A stretch of 64,000 nt of DNA. It comes from Diplocarpon mali (Eukaryota > Ascomycota > Leotiomycetes > Helotiales > Drepanopezizaceae). Below the pieces are notes generated by a model. That model did no database searches, was not told the DNA's origin, and worked only from the letters and a program-made list of their open reading frames with translations. The first letter of the stretch is position 1. Every line of letters starts with the position of its first letter. Location: contig JAENRP010000010.1 of assembly GCA_024741835.1 (NCBI GenBank), forward strand, positions 186,001-250,000, given 5' to 3'. This document shows, in pieces, positions 54,504 to 64,000 of the stretch. The position numbers were made by a program, and so were the translations under genes.

Positions 54504-54960
54504 TCTGAGGCGTGGTAAGGTGAAGAGAGGGGATTGTGTGATGAGTGGCAGAGGTAATGACCGTTTCAGACGATCGTAAATTAATTGCTGCGAGAAGTAG
54601 TGTTGGGAAGGATGTTGGATGGGGAGGACGGGAGCTGGGAGGGCTTGTTTATATCTGAAAAAGTACCCGCGCAGTGATTCTCTGATCTGCTTCGCTTAAC
54701 TCCATTGACCTCGTCGCGCGTCAAGCCAATACCACATCAGCGTATGTCCTCGTATTATCGACTTCGATGAAGTCGTACGACCCACGGCTTGGGAGCTGTC
54801 CTTAATCTCGGGATAGAATGGGAGGACTTCAATTGGTCGCAACGCCAAGACGGTCTATTTATCCAAAATACTGCCAAGATTTTCCCGAAGCTCGGCGGGC
54901 GGAAGAGCGGAATGACTTCAACCTCACCTAACGAATCTCCGTAGGGCTAGCAGAGCGATT
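54504..54960. other. Upstream region of the small secreted protein gene
   Basis: No gene seen. Base composition is still balanced; the AT shift begins just to the right. Confidence 0.4.
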
Positions 54961-56776
54961 AATACTAGTGTTGCGCCATGAGGAGCCTCAGGCACTGAGG
55001 CATCTGAGGACTGGCTTATGTAATGTACCCCTGAAGTGGCCACGGAGCACTTCTATAAAGGGAGCTTAGGTATACAGATAGAGTAGAATTTTACAAGCTT
55101 CTGCCACTACTGAGAATCCACCTTTAAATATAGCACGATAGTTATTAGCACTATTCGCAACTCCTAAGGAGCAAACGATCAAAAATCTACTATATTTAGA
55201 GACTTCTTAAAGAGGTTTCACTACTATTTTTCATCCATTCTCCCTCGCCTGTAACGACACAGAACCGCCGAAGTGCGATATCGAGTATAGGAGCAAGAAG
55301 TGGTGCAAAAGGCGTATTCTATAGGTCTAATACAAAGGAAACGAAGAAGTTAGAGAGCCCTCCCTATAGGAGAGCCCTTCTCCCTTATATATATTAGCAG
55401 CTTAAGGCTCTTTGCCTATTTATATAATATTATATAAGAATATCCTTTTGCACCTTTAGGGTCGATTTGAAATAACCCTATATCGAATCGAGATTGCAAA
55501 ACCTTAAAACGCCGTACTCTTAAGTAATTGCACTAAGTGGAGGTACAGCTATTACACTACCCCCCCCCTTTAAGAATGCTTATTTATAAGCGTTAGTAGG
55601 TTATAATGATTTTCGTATAGTAATATACTTAGCGCGTTATTATATAAATAGTACTATTCTATATTTAGTTTAGCGCAAGTCGTATTATATACTTAAATTT
55701 GTTTTTCCCCTTATAGGATCTTCCTTCCTTAGTATAATAACTATATACAATCGCATAGGTCCCTTACTCCTACTATTATAGCGCAGGGCTAATGTATAAT
55801 AGTAGAAACAATTACTACTACTACTACTAACTACTATAAGTAAGTTTGCCCTAATCTAGGGTCGAATTGCATCTAATACGTATAATGCTAATTCCCTTGC
55901 TATTAGGTGCCCTTGCAGTAGCCTATTACATTTATTATTACTAGTATATGCGGCGCCTTATGCGCGATATTACGCATAAGTGCGAGTTTAAGTTAGAATA
56001 TAGCAAAAAGTGCTACTAGTACTAGGAGTAGAAGGCGGAGTGCATTCTTATAAGTACCTTAAATCGACTCTAGAGTTTTATTTACGCTAATACTTATTTA
56101 TAGCTTCCCTCTTATATTAGGGAGGAGTTCGTAGTACTATCCGCAGCCCTTAAGGAGTAGCAGGGGAAGGCTGCCTAGTAGTAAGAGGAGGATAATAGTA
56201 GCGATAATAATAATACGCAGGCGGTTTTAGTAAAGAACTGCAAGATGCTCTATTAAAAGGCGGTCTAGCGCGCCTGGATTCTTATCAACCTCCTACTAAT
56301 AGCTAGCGCAAAGGCTTTGATTAATCGCTCTTAATTAAAGCGTACTAGCCTTACAGAGCTCTGCTTTATAGCTAAGGCTATAGTAAGCTAGTATAGTGCG
56401 GTCGGCTGGAGGGCCTTCATTAGGTCGCTTAAGAGGCTTGCTAATATAGATAAAGATGATTTATTATATTATTCTCTAGTATATATATAGTAAGGAGACT
56501 TCGGAAAGAAAAGGGAGAGTCTATAACTTAGCAGGAGTTATATAGAGGGTCTTTAGAATAAGTGGAGACTCCGCCTATTTTATATAATATACCCCTTAGT
56601 TAAGCGATGCTCTTAAAATCGCTTAGCTATATAAATAAAATAAAAGAAAGAATAGCAATTATAAGAAAAAGAGGCTCTATCTTATATGCCGCCCCTTTAA
56701 AGGTCGTTCCTTTTAGAATAAGAAGGGTCGCTATAGGTAATAAGCGCGCTTAAGAATCTTTGCGATTTTACGCTAG
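54961..56776. repeat. AT-rich mutated repeat DNA, left flank of the copia element
   Basis: TA-rich sequence dense in TAA/TAG in most frames, the appearance of RIP-mutated repeats. One plus frame around 55930-56030 retains MRDITHKCEFKLEYSKKCYY followed by QEQKAEC, a Cys cluster reminiscent of zinc-cluster or gag-like repeat proteins. Element class not determined. Confidence 0.6.
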
Positions 56777-56970
56777 TGTATTAAGATAGGTGATACAGCC
56801 ATCACTCTGATGTATTGTCATATGACCCTACTGCTTAGTCAGTAGGATATTAATATATATATAGCTATAAGGAAGAAAGGGGTAACCTTCCTTCCTTAAC
56901 TCTTATTAATATATCGACCATTAACCTTTAGAAGTTTCTTATACCTACTGCGCCGACTCACTTAAGCTCA
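56777..56970 (+). repeat. 5' LTR of copia element
   Basis: 194 bp, starts TGTATTAAGATAGG, ends CTTAAGCTCA. Aligned without gaps to the 3' LTR I count 18 transitions; at 15 of them this copy keeps the G or C. Confidence 0.85.
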
Positions 56971-57094
56971 ATAGGTTATAAGCCTTGGCTAGACTGATAA
57001 TAGATTATTAACTTCTCTTAAAAAGTACTTGCGCTATAACTATTAGTAGGAAGTTAAATAAGACTTATAGTAAGAGGCAAGCAATTAGCGAATA

Positions 57095-57235
57095 GGAGGT
57101 ATGATTCCCTATTTAGCCAACCTATATTATAAAAGGTATGATTCCTTACTCTATAACCCCTTTAGTACTACAAGAGGTATAATTCCTTACTTTACTATAT
57201 TTTATAAGAGGTATGATTCCTTGCGTTATAGCCTA
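57095..57235 (+). repeat. Leader repeats of the copia element
   Basis: Four imperfect copies of AGGTATGATTCCTTAC spaced about 35-40 bp between primer site and gag. They are shifted by single substitutions from each other. Confidence 0.7.
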
Positions 57236-57373
57236 AAAACCCTTTTTAATAAGAGGACTTCCTTTTTATTTAATACTTTTATAATACCTGCTATTTAATT
57301 ATTTCAACTTTTTAATAAGAGAAGTGCCTTTAACTATTTAATTTATTTGATTTTAAACGTAATTCTATTTGAA

Positions 57374-60300
57374 ATGGCAATGGCTTCCGATTCCGATTGA
57401 AACACTAAGCCTAGAGACCTCCAACTCTCTTAGAAGAACTGATAATAATAGTTCGACAATTTAGAGCTTTACTTTAAGAGCAAAGGTATTGAAATAGCAA
57501 TTTAAAAGACACTTATTAAATATATAAGAATAGCCCCTTATACTCCCTTTATTAATTTATCTACTTCTACTTTAATAGCTAATACAATTGCTAAGGATTT
57601 GCCAAATATACTAAATAAGCTTAGCTTAAAAGCTTTAGTAGATAATAACTGAGAATCCTAAAGGCAGATTTTAAATATAAAAAAGGAGAAGGAGTATAGG
57701 CTAGCCTTAGTTAAATGCAAGCTTAAGATTAATAGAGGTTTAAGCAATAAAGACTGAGATTTTATTTAAATTTATAATAACGCAAAGATAAGATAGGATA
57801 TATTAAAGGTAAAATACTCTTAAACAATTACCCTTAATACTTAGTATCTACTATAGTAGATCACTTTATTTTAATATAAAAAAGATAAAGATAATAAGGA
57901 TATAAATATAAATATAGACTCTACTTAATCTATACTATATAAAGTAAAGAGGAGAGTAAGAGCTATAGATCTTAAGATAGTTATAACTTTTAAGGAAACT
58001 TAGCTTTTTAATTTCCTACTTAATAGCCTCCCTCTTAAGTTCACTATTATAAAATAATCTCTTCTTATTTAACCTAACCTTAAGATCTATAAGAAGATCG
58101 ACCTCCTTTAAACTGTTAAGCAAGACCTTAAAGGACGCTCTAAATTGGCAAATGCTATATTATAAGGCAATGATAAGCCTAAGAAGAGGAAGGAGCATAG
58201 GATAAGCCCTTAAGCTTATTAGGGATACTACTTTTATAATAGTACTTATAATATTACTAATTGTAAAGTTAGAAGGCAACTAATTAATATAGTCGCCAGC
58301 TTTAATATTAAGAAGTAATTAAAGCAAAAGTCAAGAAGCAAACTGCCCTTATCCTATTAAAGGCTGCAACTACTAAGAAAAGGCAAAGGAAAAGGCTATT
58401 TAGCTAAAACTTTAGCAGATACCTCTAATAATAATAATAGGTTATTTGAACTTAAATCCACTTCTAATAATTTAAATAATAATTATAATAAAGATGCTTA
58501 TATTTTAAAAGCCGATCTTTATAAGATCCTTAAATCTAACTAATATAGTAATACTAGTTATATAGTATATATGACTAATAAACTCTACCTATTTAAAGGC
58601 CTGCTTATTAAAATAAAAAGGCGCTCTATTAAGGTTAGTAGTAGAAGGTTATATATAGATTCGATAGGTATAGTAAAGATGAATATTACTAGCGTTTCTT
58701 TCCTTTTGTAAAATGTTCTCCTTATACCTAGCTTAAGCATTAATCTTTTATCTAATTGTAAGATTTATATAGAGTTAAATTATATAAGAGTTTTTAATAA
58801 TCAATTTATATAGTTTATAAATAATAATTATAAAGTGATCTTTAAAGCTAAAATCAAAGATAGACTTTATATTATTTCAAAGGTAATATTATAAAAATTA
58901 ACTCTTAGGCCAGACCTATAAGTAGATTCCTTTAAGGAAAGTGCACTCTCTACCTTAATACAATTAAGCGAGGATAAGGAGAATAGATGAACTTCTAAGC
59001 TAAGATCGCAAGTGAAATTTATAAAAATAACTCTTAAGCTAAGACTATAGGTAGATTGCAAAGTATCTTTAAAAATAACTCTTAAGCTAGGATTATAAGT
59101 GAATTTAATAGAAATGACTCTTAAGCTAAGACTGCAAGTGGATTTTGCAAATTCGCTAATAATAACTCTTAAGCTAGGATCGTAAGTGAAATTCATAGAA
59201 ATGACTCCTAAGCTAGGACTGCGAGTGAAATTCGCGAATTTATTAGAAACGACTCTTAAGCTAGGACTATAAGTAGATCTTGCGGTTTTATTAAAAATAA
59301 CTCCTAAGCCAGGCTTACAACTAGAAAATGGCAAAACCTTAAACTACTATCACTAGTCCTTTCTAATTGCTAATAATAAAGTATCGACTAATAATAGGCT
59401 ACTAAAGCTATTAGAAGCTAAAAGCCTATTAAGGTATTAGCTAATATATAGAAGATTTACGCATTTAAAGCTAAAGAAATTAAGAGGCTTGCATAAGGTC
59501 TTAACCTTAAAATAGAAGATCTAAGTACTAAAGGATCACTTAATATATTAAATTTATAAGCTAATAAAACTTTAAAATCGAATGCAAACTAAGCTTAGTT
59601 TATAAAAAGATTTAATACTAGCGCTAATATCTATTAATACTATTAAACCATTTATAACCTCAATTAAAGGAAATAATTAGTTTTCTTAAATAGTAGATAA
59701 CTCTACTTAATAGATATAGACCATTTGCGCTAAGACTAAATCTAAGCTTATAAAAAAGCTAGAAACTTAGAAAGTAATAGAGGAACGCTAGACCTAGTTA
59801 AAGCTAATAGCTATTAAGTTTAATAATATATTAAAGATTAAGGTAAAGCTTAATAAATAGGTAAAACAAAGAGTTTATTATAAACCAATTATAATATATA
59901 AAGGTTCCTATTAGAATAGTATTATTAAGCAAAGCATCTAGCAAGTAGAGACTAACTATTGCGCTCTATTGCGAGATACTAACCTACTACTAGAATTCTA
60001 AGACCTTATAATTAAGGCAGATATATACTTGTAAAATAGAATAGGTAGTAGACTAATAGTCAATAGCACTTGAATATTGCTATATAAGGTATATTTTAGA
60101 TAGAAACTAAGCCTAAACTATATTTGCGTCTTTAAAAGCATCTACTACTCTTATATTAGCCTGAAGTCCTAGCCTATAGGTATAAAGAGTAAGAAACTAA
60201 TAGACTAAGGTAGAGAATATATATTTATTAAGTATATTAAATAGATAATAAAGCAATAGATAGTATATGCACTAGATCTAAGGCGAGTAATTATATCTTT

Positions 60301-62401
60301 AGTAGTTGAGTTTAATAAATCTTAAAATAGAGAGGAGCTATCCTTAAAGCTTTGCATACCTAGAGATTCGTAAGGTATACTACTTAATAGTAATACTATT
60401 AAGCTAAACTAATAACTCCTCTCTCTTAGCTTAGGTATATTAAGCGTACCTGCTGATCGACGACCTACTAGTTGCCTAAAGGCCGAATAGACTATTCCTA
60501 TCGTCTGCAAACTGCTTAAAGTATAAAATAACTTCAATATCATTATTCCTTTAATTAAAGCACTTATAGTAAAGGATATTCCTAAAATAGGTATAAGTAA
60601 TAATAAGCCTCTACTATTAGAAAGCGGTTCCTTAAATAATAAGCCTATAGAACCTATAGCCAAACCTATGCCTTTGAAAAGGAATAGAGACCTAGAACTA
60701 GAAGACGCCTTAGATAAACGCAAGTCTAAGCGTATCTAAGCTATAATAGCATATAGGATCTATAAGCTTAAACTTTAATAAAGCTTTAATAAAGATAATG
60801 CGTTCCTAACTGCTAAAGAGATAATGAAAATCTCTCTTTTAAAGATATATAATAAAGCTATTAATAATTTAAAGAATAAAGTAGTATAAAATAAGACAAT
60901 TTAAAAGGAGATAAGCTCTCTTATTGTAAATGGCATATAGATAAAGGAACTAATGCTAAAGGATATAAACCTAGTTTTAATAAAGTAAGTCTTTATAATT
61001 AAGATATATGTAGATAAGACCCTAGAATATTATAAGACAAGGCTTATAGCTAAGGGCTTCTCCTAATAGTATGGAAAAGACTACTTTAATACATTTGCGC
61101 TAATAGTTTGCATAAATACCCTTTATATATTTATAGTAATAGTAGCCGCTAAAGACCTTAAATGCAGATAGTATAATATTAAAAATGCATTTATTAAAGC
61201 GATTATAAAGGAACGGATTTTTCTCTCTTAACCTAATAGTATTCCTATATATGCTAGCCACTCTCTTTATATACTCCGCAGTATCTATAGGCTTAAACAA
61301 TTAGCTTATAATTAAAACCTCTTATATAGCTTTACTCTAGTAGAAATGGGATTTGTTTAAAGCTTAGCTAACCCTTATCTATTTACTTATATTAAGCGTA
61401 GAATCAAGTTGCTACTATATATTAATAATATTACTATAGCTGCGAAAACAACTACTTAATTAGATTAATTCTTTATAACTATTTGAAAACGTTTTAATAC
61501 TAAGGATTTAAGGGGAATTTATAAGATCCTTAGCATTTACATTATAAGGAACTGCCCTACTTAAGAACTCTAGTTAGACTAAGAGTAGTATATTAAAAAG
61601 ATCCTAGATTGAATAGGACTTTCTACTTATACTCCTAACTTTAAACTAAAGCATACTTCAATTAAAGGAAAGTATAATAAATTAAAGCCTATTAATAAAA
61701 ATAAGTAAAAAGGAGATTTAAAGAAGTACTAATAGGATATTAAAGCGATTATATATACTATAGTATATATAAGATTAGATATCGCCTTTATTATTAAGCA
61801 ACTTAATTAGAACTTAAAGGATCTGACGATTTAATATAAGAATATAGTCAAGCGATTTAAAAGGTACCTTCGATTGATAATTATATAAAAGGTAAGATAT
61901 AGACTAATAAAATATATAAGTATAAAGCTTAAGGTATATACCGATTCCGATTAGGCAAATATAAAAGGTTGGAAAAGTATATTTAAAAGCGTAGTAGTAC
62001 TATATAATAGACCTATATTATAAGGAAGTAGGAAGTAGAAATCAATAGCTACCGCAAGCACTAAGGCCAAATATATATTAATATTATTAAATTGCAAGTA
62101 AGGATTATAGATCGCTTAAGTTCTAAAAGATATAAGTTTCGCTAAGTATATTAAATAAGATAGGAATTATATTAATCTTTAAGCAAATAATATAAAGGCG
62201 ATTGCACTTATTAAGAATCTATACTTATATAAGCGATTGAAATATATTAATATTACCTACTACTTTATCTATAACCTTATTATGAAAAACAAGTTATTAA
62301 TCACTTATATCCTAATCGATCGAATAGTAGTAGATGGATTTATAAAGCTACTAAAGATAGTTGCAAAGTTTAAAGCGTTTAAAGATATACTAAGGTTATA
62401 G
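57374..62401 (+). pseudogene. Copia gag-pol, one frame with many nonsense codons
   Basis: From ATG 57374 to the TAG at 62399 I find the recognisable segments all in the same frame: decayed CCHC knuckle (GYYFYNSTYNITNCK near 58225, Cys/His changed to Tyr), protease region (NTS for DTG near 58550; later SINLLSNCKIY), GAG-pre-integrase (YRRFTHLKLKKLRGLHK near 59450), integrase (NRIGSRLIVNST near 60035), RT (TRLIAKGFS, AAKDLKCR near 61145, LLYINN for YVDD near 61410) and RNase H/C-terminal (VYTDSD, SIATASTKAKYI near 62050, VDGFIKLLK). Dozens of TAA/TAG/TGA fall mostly where Gln, Trp or Arg codons fit. No frameshift was needed, so substitutions alone inactivated it. Confidence 0.85.
58991..59335 (+). 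repeat. In-frame array of alternating 39/48-bp units inside copia pol
   Basis: The core ACTCTTAAGCTAGGA (T-L-K-L-G) starts at 58991 (ACTTCTAAGC), 59030, 59078, 59117, 59165, 59204, 59252 and 59300: spacings 39, 48, 39, 48, 39, 48, 48. Every spacing is divisible by 3. Translated units look like TLKLGL-x-V-K/D/N-F with a short (IEM) or long (ANSLII) linker. It lies between the protease and GAG-pre-integrase regions in the pol frame. A weaker copy with the same core occurs at 58900. Confidence 0.9.
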
Positions 62402-62433
62402 AAGATAGTAAGGGCTTAATAGGCTTAAGGACG

Positions 62434-62590
62434 ACTCCTAAGCCTACCTTACGAGTTAGGTCATATAGTCTTATAAAGGAAAGTTTTTAAATCGACTCTT
62501 AAGCTTAGACCGCGAGTTAAATCATATAGTCTTATAAAGGAATATCTTTTAAGAAATTTGACTCTTAGTCCTACTTTATAAGTAGGATTA
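62434..62590 (+). repeat. Second cluster of the same core near the 3' end of the copia element
   Basis: Core variants ACTCCTAAGCC (62434), ACTCTTAAGCT (62495) and ACTCTTAGTCC (62561), with TCATATAGTCTTATAAAGGA between them. Located after the pol stop and before the 3' LTR. Confidence 0.75.
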
Positions 62591-62719
62591 GTGATTTCAA
62601 TAGAAGTTACTATTAATTAATTATTTTTAATTTAAAGAGATACTTAAGAGTTAGATTAATACAAAAGGATAGTTATTGTTTTCCTAACTGCAGGTCAATT
62701 AGAGTAAGGTCTAAGTAAG

Positions 62720-62913
62720 GGTATTAAAATAGGTAATACAACTATTACTCTAATATATTATTATATAACCTTACTGCTTAATTAGTAGGATATTAATATA
62801 TATATAGCTATAAGGAAGAAAGGGGTAACCTTCCTTCCTTAACTCTTATTAATATATCGACTATCGACCTTTAGAAGTTTCCTATACCTACTGCGCCGAC
62901 TTACTTAAGCTCA
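62720..62913 (+). repeat. 3' LTR of copia element
   Basis: 194 bp. Compared with the 5' LTR it carries A or T at 15 sites where the 5' copy has G or C, all transitions and mostly in the first 70 bp. Confidence 0.85.
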
Positions 62914-64000
62914 ATATAATGCTCTATTAAGCTTCTTATAAAGTATTTCTATCGCAAAGGTTCTCTTTCCCTTCTTTTAAAAATAACCCTCCTTTATTAT
63001 TTAAAAATATCGTCTTTATACTAATAATTTTTAAATATAAAAGGAACTTCCGCTTATTATAGCCTTAGCCGCCCTTGCAAAGTAAGACCCTTAGAGTCCT
63101 TATACCCTGCGTTATACTAACTTTGCGCTAGGTTACTAGCGCTCCTTTAGGAGCTATAACCCTAGCGCGATCGTCCTAACGCCTGCTAGGCAATAAGCCG
63201 CTACTACTATCGCTCCTGCTACTGCCACCGCCCCTACTACCGCCGCTGCTACCTAAGAGCCCCGCTCCTACTATACGCCGTATGCCTAAGCCTATAATAA
63301 AGCGCGATAATGCATACATGCGTTGCATTATATATAAGAGTACTAGCAATCTCGATTGTTAGTACTTTAATAGCACCTTTAATATATATTATATTTATTA
63401 TATAGTACTAAGCAATAGCTGCTAGCAGGCTAGCGGACCTCTCCTTGCCTCTTAAGAGGCTATTATATCAGCCTGCGCTTATAGCGCCTTTAAAGAGGAG
63501 GTAGTACTACTACTTAATATAGTAAAGGGTACGCTTTAGAGCTTCTATAGTACGTTTATCAAATCTTATTAAGTTCTAAGCTAATTTTAAAAGATAAGAG
63601 CGATCGGACCCTAGTGCTAGAAGGGCCTGCTACTCCTACGAGTAGTAGTATCGCTACCTCCCTTACTCTTAGCATACTATTCCCGTTCGCTCCTAGGCCC
63701 TCTAGCTTAGACCCGTTCGCCCCTATTGCCGCTACTGCTACTCTTATCCCTTCCGCCTTTGCTATCGCAGCTACTACTATAGTCTTCCCGTTTATCTCCT
63801 TAGCCCTTGCTATTACTACGCCTGTCCTCGCCGCTGCCCTTGCCGCCCTTGCTCTTATTACCCCTACTGCACCCCTTGCCTTCGCCCTTGCTATCGCTAG
63901 TATATTTGCCAGCAGGCCTTTAGCCGAAGGAGTACTAGTAGGCCTCTCTTAAAAGGAGATCTATACAGAGCTCTTAGCTATAGCATCTCAGCTCCTAGCC
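62914..64000. repeat. AT-rich mutated repeat DNA, right flank of the copia element
   Basis: TA-rich sequence with a plus-strand relic around 63300-63420 reading MRCIIYKSTSNLDCYFNSTF then a Tyr/Cys-rich NIYYIYYIVLSNSC, another decayed Cys-cluster pattern comparable to the left flank. The open frame 63614-63952 is only Ala/Pro/Ser/Leu low complexity. Element class not determined. Confidence 0.55.

Larger units (their letters stand above)
56777..62913 (+). mobile_element. Ty1/copia LTR retrotransposon, structurally complete but mutated (RIP-like)
   Basis: 6.1 kb element with LTRs at 56777-56970 and 62720-62913 (194 bp each, no gaps between them). After the 5' LTR, GGTTATAAGCC resembles the anticodon-arm complement of initiator tRNA-Met (GGTTATGAGCC) with one G-to-A change, a copia-type primer site. 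Gag-pol relic 57374-62401 has the copia order: zinc knuckle, protease, integrase, reverse transcriptase, RNase H. I saw no clear target-site duplication (GCTAG left, ATATA right), which may be lost by mutation or rearrangement. Confidence 0.88.

Noticed and set aside
58867..59334. 155-codon minus-strand frame over the 39/48-bp array
   Set aside because: Antisense shadow of the in-frame array in copia pol; repeats create the open frame.
60409..60723. 104-codon minus-strand frame with hydrophobic runs
   Set aside because: Antisense of the linker between the copia integrase and RT regions.
63614..63952. 112-codon open frame at the right end
   Set aside because: Ala/Pro/Ser/Leu low-complexity translation inside RIP-like repeat DNA; no signal or domain.

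Overview
The window reads as nuclear DNA of a filamentous ascomycete (Pezizomycotina). Reasons visible in the sequence: genes split by short GT..AG introns (about 40-150 nt), a grg1/ccg-1 gene, fungal secreted protein families (PEBP-like GPI protein, aspartic protease, subtilisin, pectin lyase, 8-Cys small secreted protein), a MARVEL protein, a fungal 7-TM family and a Ty1/copia element mutated by C-to-T/G-to-A changes of the RIP type. The set of pectin-degrading enzymes and secreted proteases fits a plant-associated or saprobic lifestyle, but the species cannot be named from the window.

Layout. 1-4661 (-): a giant gene whose product carries an N-terminal helical region, an Ala/Glu-rich coiled coil and a Gas2-related (GAR) microtubule-binding domain; its 3' end lies off the left edge. 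4.7-17.5 kb: gene-poor, with a broken pectate lyase (8.0-8.5 kb), a broken flavin monooxygenase (9.4-11.2 kb), a small conserved Cys-rich gene (12.1-12.6 kb), a gene relic (13.2-13.8 kb) and diverged direct repeats. 17.6-29.4 kb: the conventional gene-dense part, holding a PEBP-like secreted protein (with an assembly gap), an 8-exon aspartic protease with an unusual second active-site motif, a HemK/Mtq-type release-factor glutamine methyltransferase, grg1 and an EBP/EXPERA membrane protein. 33.0-39.6 kb: a 7-TM membrane protein and a long hypothetical gene interrupted by stops and frame changes. 42.8-51.8 kb: a subtilisin, a hypothetical gene with frame breaks, a 3 x 128 bp tandem repeat, a 4-exon pectin lyase, tRNA-Ile(AAU) and a MARVEL protein. 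52-54.5 kb: a Tc1 transposase tail and a small secreted 8-Cys protein.

From about 55 kb to the right edge the base composition shifts sharply to AT. This is a repeat compartment built around one structurally complete copia LTR retrotransposon (56777-62913) with two 194-bp LTRs. Its gag-pol keeps a single reading frame over about 1,675 codons but is full of TAA/TAG/TGA codons and has lost catalytic residues by transitions (RT YVDD now YINN; protease DTG now NTS). An in-frame array of alternating 39- and 48-bp units sits between its protease and integrase regions and is the most unusual structure I found.

Functionally, the secreted enzymes (pectin lyase, subtilisin, aspartic protease) and the small Cys-rich secreted protein are dispersed, not an operon or obvious cluster; they are linked by likely role (external polymer breakdown, host or substrate interaction) rather than by shared regulation I can demonstrate.
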